A DNA stretch of 64,000 nt. Source: Pseudomonas sp. CHM02. Lineage in GTDB: Bacteria; Pseudomonadota; Gammaproteobacteria; Pseudomonadales; Pseudomonadaceae. Where the stretch lies: assembly GCF_000612585.1 (NCBI RefSeq), contig NZ_JFCA01000022.1, positions 50,015 to 114,014 of the forward strand, written 5' to 3'. Positions 36,056 to 46,302 of the stretch are shown piece after piece; position 1 is the first letter of the stretch, and the number at the start of each line of letters is the position of its first letter. A program made the translations under genes and the position numbers. Under the pieces are notes generated by a model that was given only the letters and a program-made list of their open reading frames with translations, ran no database searches and was not told where the DNA came from.

Positions 36056-37393
36056 ATGACGAGCCCCTCCACCGAACAGGTCAGCCCCCAAACCCTGAAA
36101 AAGGTCATCATCGCCGCCGGCATCGGTAACTTCGTCGAGTGGTTTGACTTTGCCGTCTACGGCTTTCTCGCCACCACCATCGCCCAACAATTCTTCCCCA
36201 GCGGCGACGCCAGCGCCGCCTTGCTGAAAACCTTCGCCGTCTTTGCGGTGGCCTTCGCCTTCCGGCCCTTGGGCGGCATTTTCTTCGGCATGCTCGGCGA
36301 CCGGATCGGCCGCAAACGCACCCTGGCCATGACGATCCTGCTGATGGCCGGCGCCACCACCTTGATCGGCCTGCTGCCCACCTACGCCGCCATTGGTGTT
36401 GCTGCGCCGATTCTGCTGTCGCTGATCCGTTGTGCCCAGGGCTTCTCCGCCGGAGGGGAATACGCCGGAGCGTGTGCCTACCTGATGGAGCATGCGCCCC
36501 GCGACAAACGCGCCTGGTACGGCAGCTTCGTGCCGGTGTCGACATTTTCCGCGTTCGCCGCCGCCGCGGTGGTGGCATATGCACTTGAAGCGTCGTTGTC
36601 CGCCGAGGCGATGGGCAGTTGGGGCTGGCGCCTGCCGTTCCTGATCGCCGCACCGCTGGGGCTGGTGGGCCTCTACCTGCGCTGGAAGCTGGACGAGACG
36701 CCAGCCTTCCAGGCCGTTAAGCAGGAGCACGCTATCGCCCACTCGCCACTCACGGAAACCTTGCGCAGCCATGGTGCGGCGATCTGCTGCCTGGGCGCTT
36801 TTGTGTCACTCACGGCGCTGTCGTTTTATATGTTCACCACCTACTTTGCGACGTACCTGCAAGTAGCGGGTGGCTTGAGTCGGGCGATGGCATTGCTGGT
36901 GTCGCTGATTGCGTTGATCTTCGCGGCGGCGATTTGTCCGCTGGCGGGGCTGTATTCGGATCGAGTGGGGCGTCGGGTTACGGTGATGACCGCGTGCGTG
37001 TTGTTGATTGTGGTGGTGTACCCGTCGTTCCTGATGGCCAGTTCCGGTTCGTTTGCGGCGTCCATTGTCGGCGTGATGCTGCTGGCGGTGGGCGCCGTAC
37101 TGTGTGGGGTGGTCACGGCGGCGTTGCTGTCGGAGACCTTTCCGACGCGCACGCGGTACACCGCCTCGGCGATTACCTACAACATGGCGTACACGATCTT
37201 CGGCGGCACAGCCCCGCTGGTGGCAACCTGGTTGATCAGCACCACGGGAAGCAACCTGTCACCGGCGTTTTACCTGATCGCGGTGGCGCTGCTGGCGTTG
37301 GCCGGTGGGCTGGCGCTGCCGGAGACATCGAGGGTTTCCCTGCACGACGTGGGCACGGAGGTAAAAGACGCCGAGCCATTGCTCTCGCGATAA
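36056..37393 (+). CDS. MHS-family MFS transporter (ProP/KgtP-like)
   Basis: A 445-residue, twelve-helix major facilitator of the metabolite:H+ symporter family. The signatures are GNFVEWFDFAVYGFLA in helix 1, GMLGDRIGRKRTL in loop 2-3 and RCAQGFSAGGEYAGA in helix 4. Family members import dicarboxylates, proline/betaine, shikimate or similar compounds. It is a monocistronic gene without helpful neighbours, so the substrate stays open. Confidence 0.9.
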   Translation: MTSPSTEQVSPQTLKKVIIAAGIGNFVEWFDFAVYGFLATTIAQQFFPSGDASAALLKTFAVFAVAFAFRPLGGIFFGMLGDRIGRKRTLAMTILLMAGATTLIGLLPTYAAIGVAAPILLSLIRCAQGFSAGGEYAGACAYLMEHAPRDKRAWYGSFVPVSTFSAFAAAAVVAYALEASLSAEAMGSWGWRLPFLIAAPLGLVGLYLRWKLDETPAFQAVKQEHAIAHSPLTETLRSHGAAICCLGAFVSLTALSFYMFTTYFATYLQVAGGLSRAMALLVSLIALIFAAAICPLAGLYSDRVGRRVTVMTACVLLIVVVYPSFLMASSGSFAASIVGVMLLAVGAVLCGVVTAALLSETFPTRTRYTASAITYNMAYTIFGGTAPLVATWLISTTGSNLSPAFYLIAVALLALAGGLALPETSRVSLHDVGTEVKDAEPLLSR

Positions 37394-37580
37394 TCCTGTG
37401 GGGACTGCTGCGCTCGCGGAGTATCAGGCGACCGAAATGCCGGCGGTGCCGAAGCAGGTAGGATCGGTACTAACCGCCTCTTACGACCGCATCGCACGCA
37501 ATCGCTATCGGTTTTTGGGGAAATGCGACACTTGCCTGTTGCCACATCCGGGTCATGAACAGCGATTTTTGAAGGCGCCG

Positions 37581-38348
37581 CTATGATCCTTTGTGCAACC
37601 GACCGAACACCTCATCAAACGCCTCTCTCCACGCCTGCGTCGCACCGTTACGCCTGAGCACATCCAGCCCCGCCGCCGTAAACGTCCCCGGCGTCGCAAT
37701 GGCATTCCCCAGCACCTCCAGGTTGGCATGCGGCGGGTGCAGGGCACTGGCCAGGCAGTCCTGCATATTCCCCATCACCAACTGGCTGGCCTGCTCGTGC
37801 GACAGGCCCTTATCGGTAAACCACCGTTGAAGATCGCTGAGAAAGAAATAGAACCAGCCGTTCATGCAGGCCGCGACGGTGGCCAATTCGAATGCGTCTT
37901 CCTGGTCGAGCACGATCAACGAGCCCAGTGCCCCCAGCAGTGTTTGATGGGGCTCACCACCCGGCGTGATCACGACGGTTGACTGGTTGATCTGGGCGGC
38001 ATACGACAGCATCGCGCGCACCGGACGCGCCTGTGGGAAGTGGCGCTGCAACGCGTCCATCTTCAAACCGGCTACCAGCGACACCAGCGTCTGCCGGGGC
38101 TTGAGCTGCACTTCATTCGAGAGCGGCTCGACCACCTCCGGGCGCACACCGAGGAACAACAGGTCCGCCTCATCGACGACCCGTTGATTGTCGGACATCA
38201 CGTCACACGCCCACACCTTGCGCAGCTGTTGTGCACGCTCGTGGTTGCGCGGCGAAAGCAGCACCCGCCCTGCAAACCCGCTGCGGCGCAGGCCGATCAC
38301 GACCTTTTCCGTCAACTCACCAACGCCCAGGACTCCGATCTTCAGCAC
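37581..38348 (-). CDS. Pyrroline-5-carboxylate reductase-like protein
   Basis: A 255-residue ProC-type protein. The N-terminal Rossmann motif is KIGVLGVGELTEKVV, with VSLVAGLKMDALQ and a C-terminal dimerisation helix region containing TPGTFTAAGLDVLRR, matching the SPGGTT..GL motif of P5C reductases with changes. The departures, and a likely second proC elsewhere in the genome, suggest a different imine or opine-like substrate. No operon partner is apparent. Confidence 0.8.
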   Translation of the reverse strand: MLKIGVLGVGELTEKVVIGLRRSGFAGRVLLSPRNHERAQQLRKVWACDVMSDNQRVVDEADLLFLGVRPEVVEPLSNEVQLKPRQTLVSLVAGLKMDALQRHFPQARPVRAMLSYAAQINQSTVVITPGGEPHQTLLGALGSLIVLDQEDAFELATVAACMNGWFYFFLSDLQRWFTDKGLSHEQASQLVMGNMQDCLASALHPPHANLEVLGNAIATPGTFTAAGLDVLRRNGATQAWREAFDEVFGRLHKGS

Positions 38349-38453
38349 TCTGTTTGCTCCTTGAACTCAGTGTCGGACTGCATCATAGGCATAGACCCGT
38401 TGGCCCGCGGGACAGGAGGCTGGCTGATGTCGGCGCGCAGGCATCCTCAACCG

Positions 38454-38488
38454 AAAAACCTGTGGGCTGGAACGCACCGGCCCACAGG
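38454..38488 (-). terminator. Terminator of the Mop-domain gene
   Basis: CCTGTGGGC / GCCCACAGG, a 9-bp stem with 12-base loop. Read on the minus strand it is followed by TTTTT, and it begins 8 bases after the stop of the molybdate-binding protein gene. Confidence 0.8.
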
Positions 38489-38495
38489 GTCTTTA

Positions 38496-38924
38496 TCAGG
38501 CCGGTACGCCCAGGATGATATGGGAAGCCTTGATCACCGCCGTCGCGCTCACGCCCGGCACCAGGCCCAGTTCTGCCACCGCATCGCGGGTCACTATGGA
38601 AAACACCTTCGAACCGCCCGCCAGCTCAATCACCACCTCAGCATTCACCGCACCGTCGTTCACGCTCAGCACCTTGCCTTCCAGGCAATTACGCGCCGAA
38701 AGACGGATATCGCTGGATTCGGTCATCAGCATCACCCACGGTGCCTTGACCAGCGCGACCGCTTCCTTGCCGACAGCGATGCCGAGGTTACGGATACTTT
38801 CCATGGTCACCACCGCCACCAATTGCTCACCGCCGGGCAGGGTCAGGACGACCTCAGCGTTGACCGCGCCCTCCTGGACCTGGCTGACCTGGCCTTTGAA
38901 TACGTTACGTGCACTGACTTTCAT
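38496..38924 (-). CDS. Tandem Mop-domain molybdate-binding protein (molbindin/ModG-like)
   Basis: A 142-residue cytoplasmic protein made of two similar Mop/TOBE domains, residues about 2-68 and 72-139. Each begins SARN and contains GAVNAEVV; the first has VTMESIRNLGIAVGKEAVALVKA, the second VTRDAVAELGLVPGVSATAVIKA. Such di-Mop proteins assemble into hexamers-of-domains that store or buffer molybdate and tungstate. The ATG at 38924 has GAGG seven bases upstream. No modABC genes lie in the window. Confidence 0.9.
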   Translation of the reverse strand: MKVSARNVFKGQVSQVQEGAVNAEVVLTLPGGEQLVAVVTMESIRNLGIAVGKEAVALVKAPWVMLMTESSDIRLSARNCLEGKVLSVNDGAVNAEVVIELAGGSKVFSIVTRDAVAELGLVPGVSATAVIKASHIILGVPA

Positions 38925-39041
38925 GGGAATGCCTCTTTTCTTGACTTGCAGGTTAGAAATTGGCGCCATCATCAAGCTTAGCGCTGTGTAAAGACAACTA
39001 CAGCGCCGTGTTGCGGGAGAAAGAGCGCGCTCTGCGCCATG

Positions 39042-39545
39042 TCAGCAGCGCAGCATCACCCAATCGCGGTGCAGGTCTGCGCCGCATTGGAAGTGCGTCT
39101 CGCCAACGGTCTTGAAACCATTGCGTTGATAAAAACGCAGGGCACGCTCATTGCTCTCGCTGACCGTCAACCGCACAGGGCCTTGGAGGCTGCGCAGTGT
39201 GTGGTCGAGCAGGAACTGAGCCGCACCGGTCCCATGATGGCTCGCTGACAGATAGCAGCGCGTCAACTCGGGCACATGATCGGCGAGCGGCACTCCCAGC
39301 GATTCGGGCCTGAGGCTGACCATGCTGTAACCGATAACCTGCCCTTCATTCAGGATCACTCGCAGTTCTTTGTCAGGGCGTTGCAGCAGTGCTTCCAAGT
39401 GCTCTGGCAGCAGGTTTTCCTGAATGAACGCATCGATCTCCGCCGGCGGCGTGTCCGGCGGACACGCCAAGGCAAATGTTTGTGCGGCAATCTGGCTGAT
39501 GCGCAGGCAGTCGTCTTTTACCGCCTCGCGAACAGAAAAAGGCAT
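39042..39545 (-). CDS. GNAT-family N-acetyltransferase
   Basis: A 167-residue GNAT protein. The acetyl-CoA region appears as CYLSASHHGTGAAQFLLDHTL, although the usual Q/R-x-x-G-x-G/A is partly altered, and the closing motif is VSESNERALRFYQRNGFKTVGE. AGGAG precedes the ATG by 7 bases. It is divergent from a TetR gene; the two could be linked through a shared control region. Substrate unknown. Confidence 0.85.
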   Translation of the reverse strand: MPFSVREAVKDDCLRISQIAAQTFALACPPDTPPAEIDAFIQENLLPEHLEALLQRPDKELRVILNEGQVIGYSMVSLRPESLGVPLADHVPELTRCYLSASHHGTGAAQFLLDHTLRSLQGPVRLTVSESNERALRFYQRNGFKTVGETHFQCGADLHRDWVMLRC

Positions 39546-39573
39546 TGATGACTCCTTTGTTGAGAAAGCACAG

Positions 39574-39608
39574 GTTATTCGCTATGTATTTTTGTATATT
39601 GCGATAAC
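39574..39608. promoter_or_regulatory. Candidate operator between GNAT and TetR genes
   Basis: GTTATTCGC, 18 AT-rich bases, then GCGATAAC: arms that are complementary apart from one extra T. It lies midway between the divergent GNAT and TetR genes in a locally AT-rich stretch, a typical place for TetR binding. A 13-codon upstream reading frame (39628-39666) overlaps the TetR start and may be chance. Confidence 0.35.
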
Positions 39609-39652
39609 CTATAAAAAAGATACAGCCATGACCCGCCCTTCGCCCCTGCCTT

Positions 39653-40336
39653 ATGAAAACCTCTAACATCGATACCCGTGCCCTGACAGGGCCTCTCGAA
39701 GTCACGACGCCCCGCATCCGCGATCGCACCATGCGCCTCATCCTGAATGCAGCCAGCGAGGAGTTTGCGGCAACAGGTTTCGACGCGACTCAAATTCGTG
39801 AAATCGCAGCACGCGCTGGATTACCCAAGGCGAATATCTATTACTACTTTCAAAGCAAAGAGAACCTCTACGCAAACGTTTTATTGAGCTTTGTCGAGCC
39901 GTTGCTGGAAGCATCGGCGGCCCTTCGAGCAAGCGACGACCCAGCCGTCGCCCTGCACGCCTACATACACGCAAGAATCCGCATCGTCCAAGAAAACCCG
40001 CTCAGCTCGAAGGTTTTCAGTCACGAGCTACTACGGGGTGCCAAGCATCTGCCGCAAGAGCACAAGGCACTGCTGCAAGCCGAGGCGCAGCACAACGTCG
40101 AGTTCCTGCGCAATTGGATTGAACGCGGCTTGATCGCCCCCGTAGACCCTGAGCACCTGATGCTTTTCATCTGGTCAGCAACCCGAACCTATACAAATCT
40201 TGCTTGGCAAATGTCGCTCATTACAGGGACGCAACATCCAGCGGCCACCGACTACCACAACGCTGCAGCGACCATTACTCACATGGTGCTCAGCGGTGTT
40301 ATGCAAACGAATGAGCCATTTGGGTTATCGTGCTGA
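39653..40336 (+). CDS. TetR-family transcriptional regulator (RutR-like)
   Basis: A 227-residue TetR protein. The HTH is FAATGFDATQIREIAARAGLPKANIYYYFQSKENLYANVL, near residues 38-78, and the C-terminal part resembles the RutR group (LLRGAKHLPQEHKALL...). About 20 residues precede the usual TetR start, and no good ribosome site lies before the ATG at 39653, so a start at the internal Met near 39731 cannot be excluded. Targets unknown; the divergent GNAT gene is the first candidate. Confidence 0.85.
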   Translation: MKTSNIDTRALTGPLEVTTPRIRDRTMRLILNAASEEFAATGFDATQIREIAARAGLPKANIYYYFQSKENLYANVLLSFVEPLLEASAALRASDDPAVALHAYIHARIRIVQENPLSSKVFSHELLRGAKHLPQEHKALLQAEAQHNVEFLRNWIERGLIAPVDPEHLMLFIWSATRTYTNLAWQMSLITGTQHPAATDYHNAAATITHMVLSGVMQTNEPFGLSC

Positions 40337-40368
40337 CCTCGACGCCGGCAGGCATTCATGGAGAAAAA

Positions 40369-40911
40369 ATGCGGATATACATTACCGGCGCTTCGTGCGC
40401 AGGCGTGACCACCCTGGGGCAAAACCTGGTAACGCGCCTCGGCGTACGCCAGGTCGATGTCGATGATTACTACTGGATGCCCACCAGCCCCCCGTTCACG
40501 ACCAAGCGACCTCCCGCTGACCGCGTGTCACTGATGCGGCAGGCACTCGGTGACGACGAATGGGTACTGACCGGTTCTTGCCTGGGCTGGGGCGACGCAC
40601 TGATTACTGATGCCGATCTGATTGTGTTCGTGGCGACCCCAACGCCCGTTCGTCTTGAACGGCTGACCGCGCGTGAAACGGCGCGCTTTGGCGACCGGAT
40701 TGCACCCGGCGGCGACATGCATCAGATACACGTGGCCTTCAAGGAGTGGGCTTCGCAGTACGACGACCCCAGCTTTTCGGGACGCAACCGCGCGTGGCAC
40801 GAGGCATGGCTATCACAGCAAACGGCGCGGGTCCTGCGGATCGACGGGACGAACAGTGCCGAGCAGATAGCCGCGGACGTCGTTAAGGCGATGTCACAAA
40901 TAGGGAAATAG
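40369..40911 (+). CDS. P-loop NTPase-like protein with altered Walker A
   Basis: A 180-residue protein with the fold of small adenylate-kinase-like P-loop proteins: MRIYITGASCAGVTTLGQNL, then VDVDDYYW, a central VLTGSCLGW and the LID-like TARETARFG. In the Walker A segment the Lys is replaced by Val13 (G-A-S-C-A-G-V-T-T); related proteins often have Thr there. Nucleotide binding may be weak or unusual. GGAG precedes the ATG. It starts 32 bases after the TetR stop, so they are probably co-transcribed. Confidence 0.78.
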   Translation: MRIYITGASCAGVTTLGQNLVTRLGVRQVDVDDYYWMPTSPPFTTKRPPADRVSLMRQALGDDEWVLTGSCLGWGDALITDADLIVFVATPTPVRLERLTARETARFGDRIAPGGDMHQIHVAFKEWASQYDDPSFSGRNRAWHEAWLSQQTARVLRIDGTNSAEQIAADVVKAMSQIGK

Positions 40912-40999
40912 CTGGAAACCGGAACGGTCGAGGCTGTCCAATCGCTACCGACTCCCCTTATCCTCACGCCTCCCCGTCCCCCGCAAACCAGGAACTGCC

Positions 41000-41620
41000 A
41001 TGGAACTCGCCACCCTCGCCCTCTTCCTCCCCGCCTGCTTCGCCCTGAACATGGCGCCGGGCCCGAACAACCTGCTGTCCGTCAGCAATTCCACACGCTA
41101 CGGCTACCGCACTTCATGCCTGGCCGGTATCGGCCGCTTGCTGGCCTTCGCCGGCATGATCGCCCTCGCCTCGGCTGGCTTGGCGGTGGTGCTGCAAACG
41201 TCGGAGTTGTTGTTCTACGGGATCAAGATCCTGGGGGCGGCGTATCTGTTTTATCTGGCGTTTCAGTTGTGGCGGGCCAATCCCGAGGCCGAGGCGGAAC
41301 CGGCGGCGGCCAAGGTGGGATTGTGGGCGCTGGCACGTCAGGAGTTTCTGGTGGCGGCGGGCAACCCCAAAGCCATCCTGATCTTCACGGCGTTCCTGCC
41401 ACAATTCGTGGTTCCCGGCGAGCCGATCACGCCGCAGTTCGCGCTGCTGGGCGCGCTGTTCCTGGTGCTGGAATGGATCGCTATCAGCGTCTACGCCTAC
41501 ATGGGGCTGCATATGCGTCGCTGGTTTGCCGAGCCTCGAGGCAAGCGGATTTTCAATCGTTGCTGCGCGGGGTTGTTGTCGGCGGCGGCGACGGTGTTGT
41601 TGACCGCGCGCAGGGTTTAG
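41000..41620 (+). CDS. LysE/RhtB-family amino-acid exporter
   Basis: A 206-residue membrane protein with about six helices. The family motif GPNN (FALNMAPGPNNLLSV) is near residue 20, and NPKAILIFTAFLPQFV is the usual helix-4/5 sequence. LysE/RhtB proteins export amino acids or homoserine lactone-like metabolites. AGGA lies seven bases before the ATG. A second family member at 51.97 kb is frameshifted. Confidence 0.9.
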   Translation: MELATLALFLPACFALNMAPGPNNLLSVSNSTRYGYRTSCLAGIGRLLAFAGMIALASAGLAVVLQTSELLFYGIKILGAAYLFYLAFQLWRANPEAEAEPAAAKVGLWALARQEFLVAAGNPKAILIFTAFLPQFVVPGEPITPQFALLGALFLVLEWIAISVYAYMGLHMRRWFAEPRGKRIFNRCCAGLLSAAATVLLTARRV

Positions 41621-41722
41621 AACGGCCCCGCATCCCGCTTTGCCCTGACAGTCGTCACATGGAAATGAGCAATCAAGCTGGGCTCACCCCAAGCACACTG
41701 CCCAATAAAGCAAGGAGAACAC

Positions 41723-42295
41723 ATGAAACGGAGCCACAGACCTGAGGCGGTGTGCCTGATGATCGCTGCCCTCGCTTTATCTGTAGCAACCTTCCCGGTC
41801 CATGCATCGAGTGCCAGGGGTGAGGCACCGTCTCCGACAGCCCCCAAGCAAGAACGCTGGCTATACCTGTCCTGCCCCAGCCTTGAGACGGAACAGGTTG
41901 TGCCTCCTGCCCGTGGCGACGGAGGCGGATCGGCAGAGGTCAGCCTCATGATCGAATCCAGGGTGCTGGAATGGTCTATCCACTACGCACGATTGAGTGG
42001 CGTACCCATCGCCGTTGGCTTCTTCGGCCCTGCCGGGAAGGGACAAGTGGGCACGCTCCAGATTCCGATTGCCAGGGAAAAGATCAATGCTGCCGCGGTG
42101 GAAGACACAGAGGGGCACGCGTTGCGTGGCAAGGCGGTGTTGTCGCCGGCGCAGATGGAAGATCTGATTGCGGGGCGCTGGTATGTAAACGTTTCGACCT
42201 CCGCCCAGCCTGCCGGAGAAGTCAGGGCCCAGCTTCTGGAGTGCGATCGAAAAGTTTCCACGTCGTTTCGCTGGTTCAAGTTCTGGCCGTTCTGA
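41723..42295 (+). CDS. Exported CHRD-domain protein
   Basis: A 190-residue protein with a signal peptide (MIAALALSVATFPVHASS) and one CHRD domain, about residues 45-170, recognisable by ETEQVVPPA...GSAEVSLM, and GRWYVNVSTSAQPAGEVRAQL near the end. CHRD domains occur in extracellular proteins from bacteria to chordin; their bacterial role is unknown. Two Cys (residues about 51 and 176) might form a disulfide. AAGGAG precedes the ATG. Confidence 0.85.
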   Translation: MKRSHRPEAVCLMIAALALSVATFPVHASSARGEAPSPTAPKQERWLYLSCPSLETEQVVPPARGDGGGSAEVSLMIESRVLEWSIHYARLSGVPIAVGFFGPAGKGQVGTLQIPIAREKINAAAVEDTEGHALRGKAVLSPAQMEDLIAGRWYVNVSTSAQPAGEVRAQLLECDRKVSTSFRWFKFWPF

Positions 42296-42435
42296 GCCTC
42301 GGGCAAAAGGCCCTGATCGAGGGGCTCGGCAAGGCTGGGGACACCCCTGGGGTATCTGAACACCGAGGCCCCCTTGAGCACCCCGCGCGAACAGGCCGGG
42401 TTGCGTGACGAACGCTTTTAACCCAGGAGAGCGGT

Positions 42436-42828
42436 ATGAACAGAGATGCACTGGCCATGTTTTACCAAGGGTATATCGACTGCCTGAACCGCCAGGACTG
42501 GGACCAGTTGGGCCACTTCGTGCACGCGGACGTGACCTATAACGCCAAGGTGGTCGGCCTTGCTGGCTATCGCGCCATGCTGGAACGGGATTTTCGCGAG
42601 ATACCGGACCTGGTGTTCCGTATCCAGTTGCTGGTCGCCGACCCGCCTACCGTTGCCAGTCGCCTGAACTTCAAGGTCACGCCCAGGGGCGAGTTTTTCG
42701 GACTGCCGATCAATGGGCGCCAGGTGACCTTCGACGAGCACGTGTTCTATGAGGTGGTCGACGGCAAATTGGCCCACGTGTGGTCAGTGATCGACAAAGC
42801 GGCCATCGAGCAGCAGCTGGCCGTCTAG
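42436..42828 (+). CDS. NTF2-like/SnoaL ester cyclase family protein
   Basis: A 130-residue single-domain protein of the SnoaL-like group: AMFYQGYIDCLNRQDWDQL helix, HADVTYNAKVVGLAGYRAML, and the core strands VASRLNFKVTPRGEF and VTFDEHVFYEVVDGKL. The fold forms a cone-shaped pocket and includes cyclases, dehydratases and non-enzymes. GGAGAG precedes the ATG. It lies between a CHRD gene and a PhnB-like gene, same strand, with no clear pathway. Confidence 0.82.
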   Translation: MNRDALAMFYQGYIDCLNRQDWDQLGHFVHADVTYNAKVVGLAGYRAMLERDFREIPDLVFRIQLLVADPPTVASRLNFKVTPRGEFFGLPINGRQVTFDEHVFYEVVDGKLAHVWSVIDKAAIEQQLAV

Positions 42829-42862
42829 ACTCCACACACCCATTTTCACGTGGAGAGCGATC

Positions 42863-43345
42863 ATGCGTAGCAAAAACACCCTCTGCCTCTGGTACAACGG
42901 CACCGCCCTGGAGGCCGCGACCTTCTACGCCAAGACCTTCCCGGACAGCACGGTGAACGCCGTGCACCTGGCCCCCGGCGATTACCCTTCCGGCAAACAG
43001 GGCGATGTGTTGACGGTGGACTTTACCGTGCTGGGCATCGCCTGCATCGGCCTCAACGGCGGGCCGATCTTCCCCCCTACCGAAGCGTTTTCATTCCAGG
43101 TGGCCACCGATGACCAGGCTGAAACCGACCGTTACTGGAACGCTATCGTCGGCAATGGCGGCCAGGAAAGCGCCTGTGGCTGGTGCAAGGACAAGTGGGG
43201 GGTGTCATGGCAGATCAGCCCGCGCGTACTGACGGATGCAGTGACCCACCCCGACCCGGCGATAGCCAAGCGCGCCTTTGACGCGATGATGACCATGAAA
43301 AAGATCGACATCGCCAGCCTTGAGGCGGCGGTGGCCGCAGGCTAA
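42863..43345 (+). CDS. VOC/PhnB-like protein
   Basis: A 160-residue vicinal-oxygen-chelate fold protein of the PhnB (3-dmu-9_3-mt) type: LCLWYNGTALEAATFYAKTFPDS opens the first half, and GGQESACGWCKDKWGVSWQISP is the diagnostic second-half motif. Despite the Pfam name, these are not methyltransferases; most have no assigned reaction. GGAGAG precedes the ATG; it begins 34 bases after the NTF2-like gene. Confidence 0.88.
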   Translation: MRSKNTLCLWYNGTALEAATFYAKTFPDSTVNAVHLAPGDYPSGKQGDVLTVDFTVLGIACIGLNGGPIFPPTEAFSFQVATDDQAETDRYWNAIVGNGGQESACGWCKDKWGVSWQISPRVLTDAVTHPDPAIAKRAFDAMMTMKKIDIASLEAAVAAG

Positions 43346-43389
43346 GGCAATACGTCACGGGCGTGGGCCTTGCGAGTGGGTTGGAACCG

Positions 43390-43652
43390 TTGCGACCCGT
43401 ACATATCCGGCTAAAGATCCAGCTTCACCCGCCGTCACCCTGACGTCGGTGCAGCCGCACGTGCTGGCAGCCAGCGAACTCAACGCGAAACTGTCGGGCA
43501 GCGCCAAGGCCCTGTCTTGCCGTGTCGACGACGGCCAGTACAAGCGCGTCAATCACCTGTATTTCCTGACCGACTACGCCTGCTTCTTCGAGTCGAGCAC
43601 CGACAAGAACGCGCTTTTCTACTCCGACCCGCGTATCGAAAAATTCGAATAA
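43390..43652 (+). pseudogene. 5'-truncated remnant of a hypothetical gene
   Basis: The frame ending at 43652 reads as plausible protein from about 43390 (TYPAKDPASPAVTLTSVQPH ... FLTDYACFFESSTDKN ... DPRIEKFE), with good composition and two Cys. Upstream of 43390 in the same frame there is no ATG or GTG with a ribosome site, and the sequence runs into the preceding gene's end. I interpret it as the C-terminal two-thirds of a small, probably exported protein whose start has been lost. I do not recognise the family. Confidence 0.5.
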
Positions 43653-43659
43653 GCACCGT

Positions 43660-43712
43660 TGACACACTCTGTAATATTCCATGAAGATGGTGGCCTTATT
43701 CAGGGTGTGTCA
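43660..43712. repeat. Inverted repeat downstream of the gene remnant
   Basis: TGACACAC and GTGTGTCA, perfect 8-base arms separated by 37 bases, just after the truncated gene. It may be part of a decayed small mobile element or chance. The rest of the 43653-43946 gap contains a 34-residue open frame (43717-43821) without a good ribosome site and is otherwise unremarkable. Confidence 0.35.
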
Positions 43713-43946
43713 GCCAATGTCCGCAATGTCCTCCGTTAACCTTTACGCCATTGGCTTGATTGCCAAGGCGCAAGGTTGCGTTGCGCACGCCCTCAAATCG
43801 AAGAAACAGTCGCTCATGTGACCGGGGCGCGCTGTCCCGTCAGATGAGCTGACAGGACATTGAGCGCGACGGTCTCCCCTCCTTTGCACAATTGCCTCTG
43901 CCCTTCTGACGGTGACTCAAGCGGTCAATCATCAGGAGAGAGTGCA

Positions 43947-44810
43947 ATGTCAGCGTTTCAAGGTATCTGGGTTCCCGTGGTCACGCCGTTCCATGACGGC
44001 GCCATCGACTTTATCGGCCTGCGCCGGCTGGTCAGCCACCTGCTGGAAAAGCACGTGGCCGGGATCATGGTTTGCACCACCACTGGGGAGGCGGCATCGC
44101 TTAGCCGCCAGGAACAACTGGCGGTACTCGATGCCGTGTTGCAGTTGGTGCCGGCGTACCGCGTGGTGATGGGCCTGGCGGGCAACAACCAGATCGAACT
44201 GCTGCAGTTCCAACGTGAAGTTCTACAGCGTCCGGTGGCCGGGCTTCTGGTGCCGGCGCCGAGTTATATCCGCCCGTCCCAGGCCGGCCTCGAGGCGTTC
44301 TTCCGCACAGTGGCCGATGCATCCAGCGTGCCGATCATTCTCTACGACATTCCCTACCGCACCGGCGTGACCTTCGAGCAGGCCACGCTGCTGAACATCG
44401 TCGCCCACAAGCGCATCGTGGCGATCAAGGACTGTGGTGGCAACCTGGGCAATACCCTGGCACTGCTGGCCAGTGGTGACGTGGACGTACTGTGTGGCGA
44501 AGACCTGCAGATCTTCAACGCCTTGTGCCTCGGCGCTACCGGAGCGATTGCAGCCTCGGCGCATCTGCAGACAGAACAGTTCGTGGCGCTGTACCTGCAG
44601 GTACGCGACAACCAGTTGGCCGAGGCACGCACGACGTTCTTCGGCTTGCAGCCGCTGATCGAGACACTGTTCATGGAGCCCAACCCGGCCCCGGTCAAAG
44701 CCGCGCTGGCCATGCAGGGCCTGATCGGCCGCGAATTGCGCGCGCCGATGCAAGCGGCCAGTGCTGCGGTCACGGCGCGTTTGCAGCAGGTGCTGGCCCA
44801 GGCCGGCTAA
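43947..44810 (+). CDS. Dihydrodipicolinate synthase/N-acetylneuraminate lyase family aldolase
   Basis: A 287-residue DapA-fold class I aldolase. The Schiff-base lysine is Lys161 in IVAIKDCGGN, the tyrosine Tyr133 in ILYDIPYRTG, and the TTTGEAASLS motif carries the Thr-Thr pair. AGGAGA precedes the ATG at 43947; an upstream in-frame start adds Cys/Ser-rich sequence of low credibility. A housekeeping dapA is expected elsewhere, so this copy could act on another 2-oxo acid. It lies 115 bases before the cystathionine beta-synthase gene. Confidence 0.88.
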   Translation: MSAFQGIWVPVVTPFHDGAIDFIGLRRLVSHLLEKHVAGIMVCTTTGEAASLSRQEQLAVLDAVLQLVPAYRVVMGLAGNNQIELLQFQREVLQRPVAGLLVPAPSYIRPSQAGLEAFFRTVADASSVPIILYDIPYRTGVTFEQATLLNIVAHKRIVAIKDCGGNLGNTLALLASGDVDVLCGEDLQIFNALCLGATGAIAASAHLQTEQFVALYLQVRDNQLAEARTTFFGLQPLIETLFMEPNPAPVKAALAMQGLIGRELRAPMQAASAAVTARLQQVLAQAG

Positions 44811-44838
44811 TGCGCCAAAAACAGACAGCCAACGGACC

Positions 44839-44856
44839 GTCCGGTTGCGACCGGAC
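44839..44856 (+). promoter_or_regulatory. Hairpin in the leader of the transsulfuration operon
   Basis: GTCCGGT-TGCG-ACCGGAC, a 7-bp stem with a 4-base loop between the DapA-like gene and the cystathionine beta-synthase gene. No T run follows. It could be a weak terminator or a protein-binding palindrome. Confidence 0.35.
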
Positions 44857-44925
44857 CGATCCCGGCCTATCGTCGAACGCATGCTGTGCCTTTGCTGTCC
44901 ATCCCATCCGTATTCAGGTGACGAC

Positions 44926-46298
<1,373 letters not shown>

Positions 46299-46302
<4 letters not shown>

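Noticed and set aside
39628..39666. 13-codon leader frame overlapping the TetR start
   Set aside because: Weak ribosome site and no regulatory codon pattern; probably chance.
43717..43821. 34-residue open frame before the DapA-like gene
   Set aside because: No convincing ribosome site and no recognisable motif; too short to support alone.
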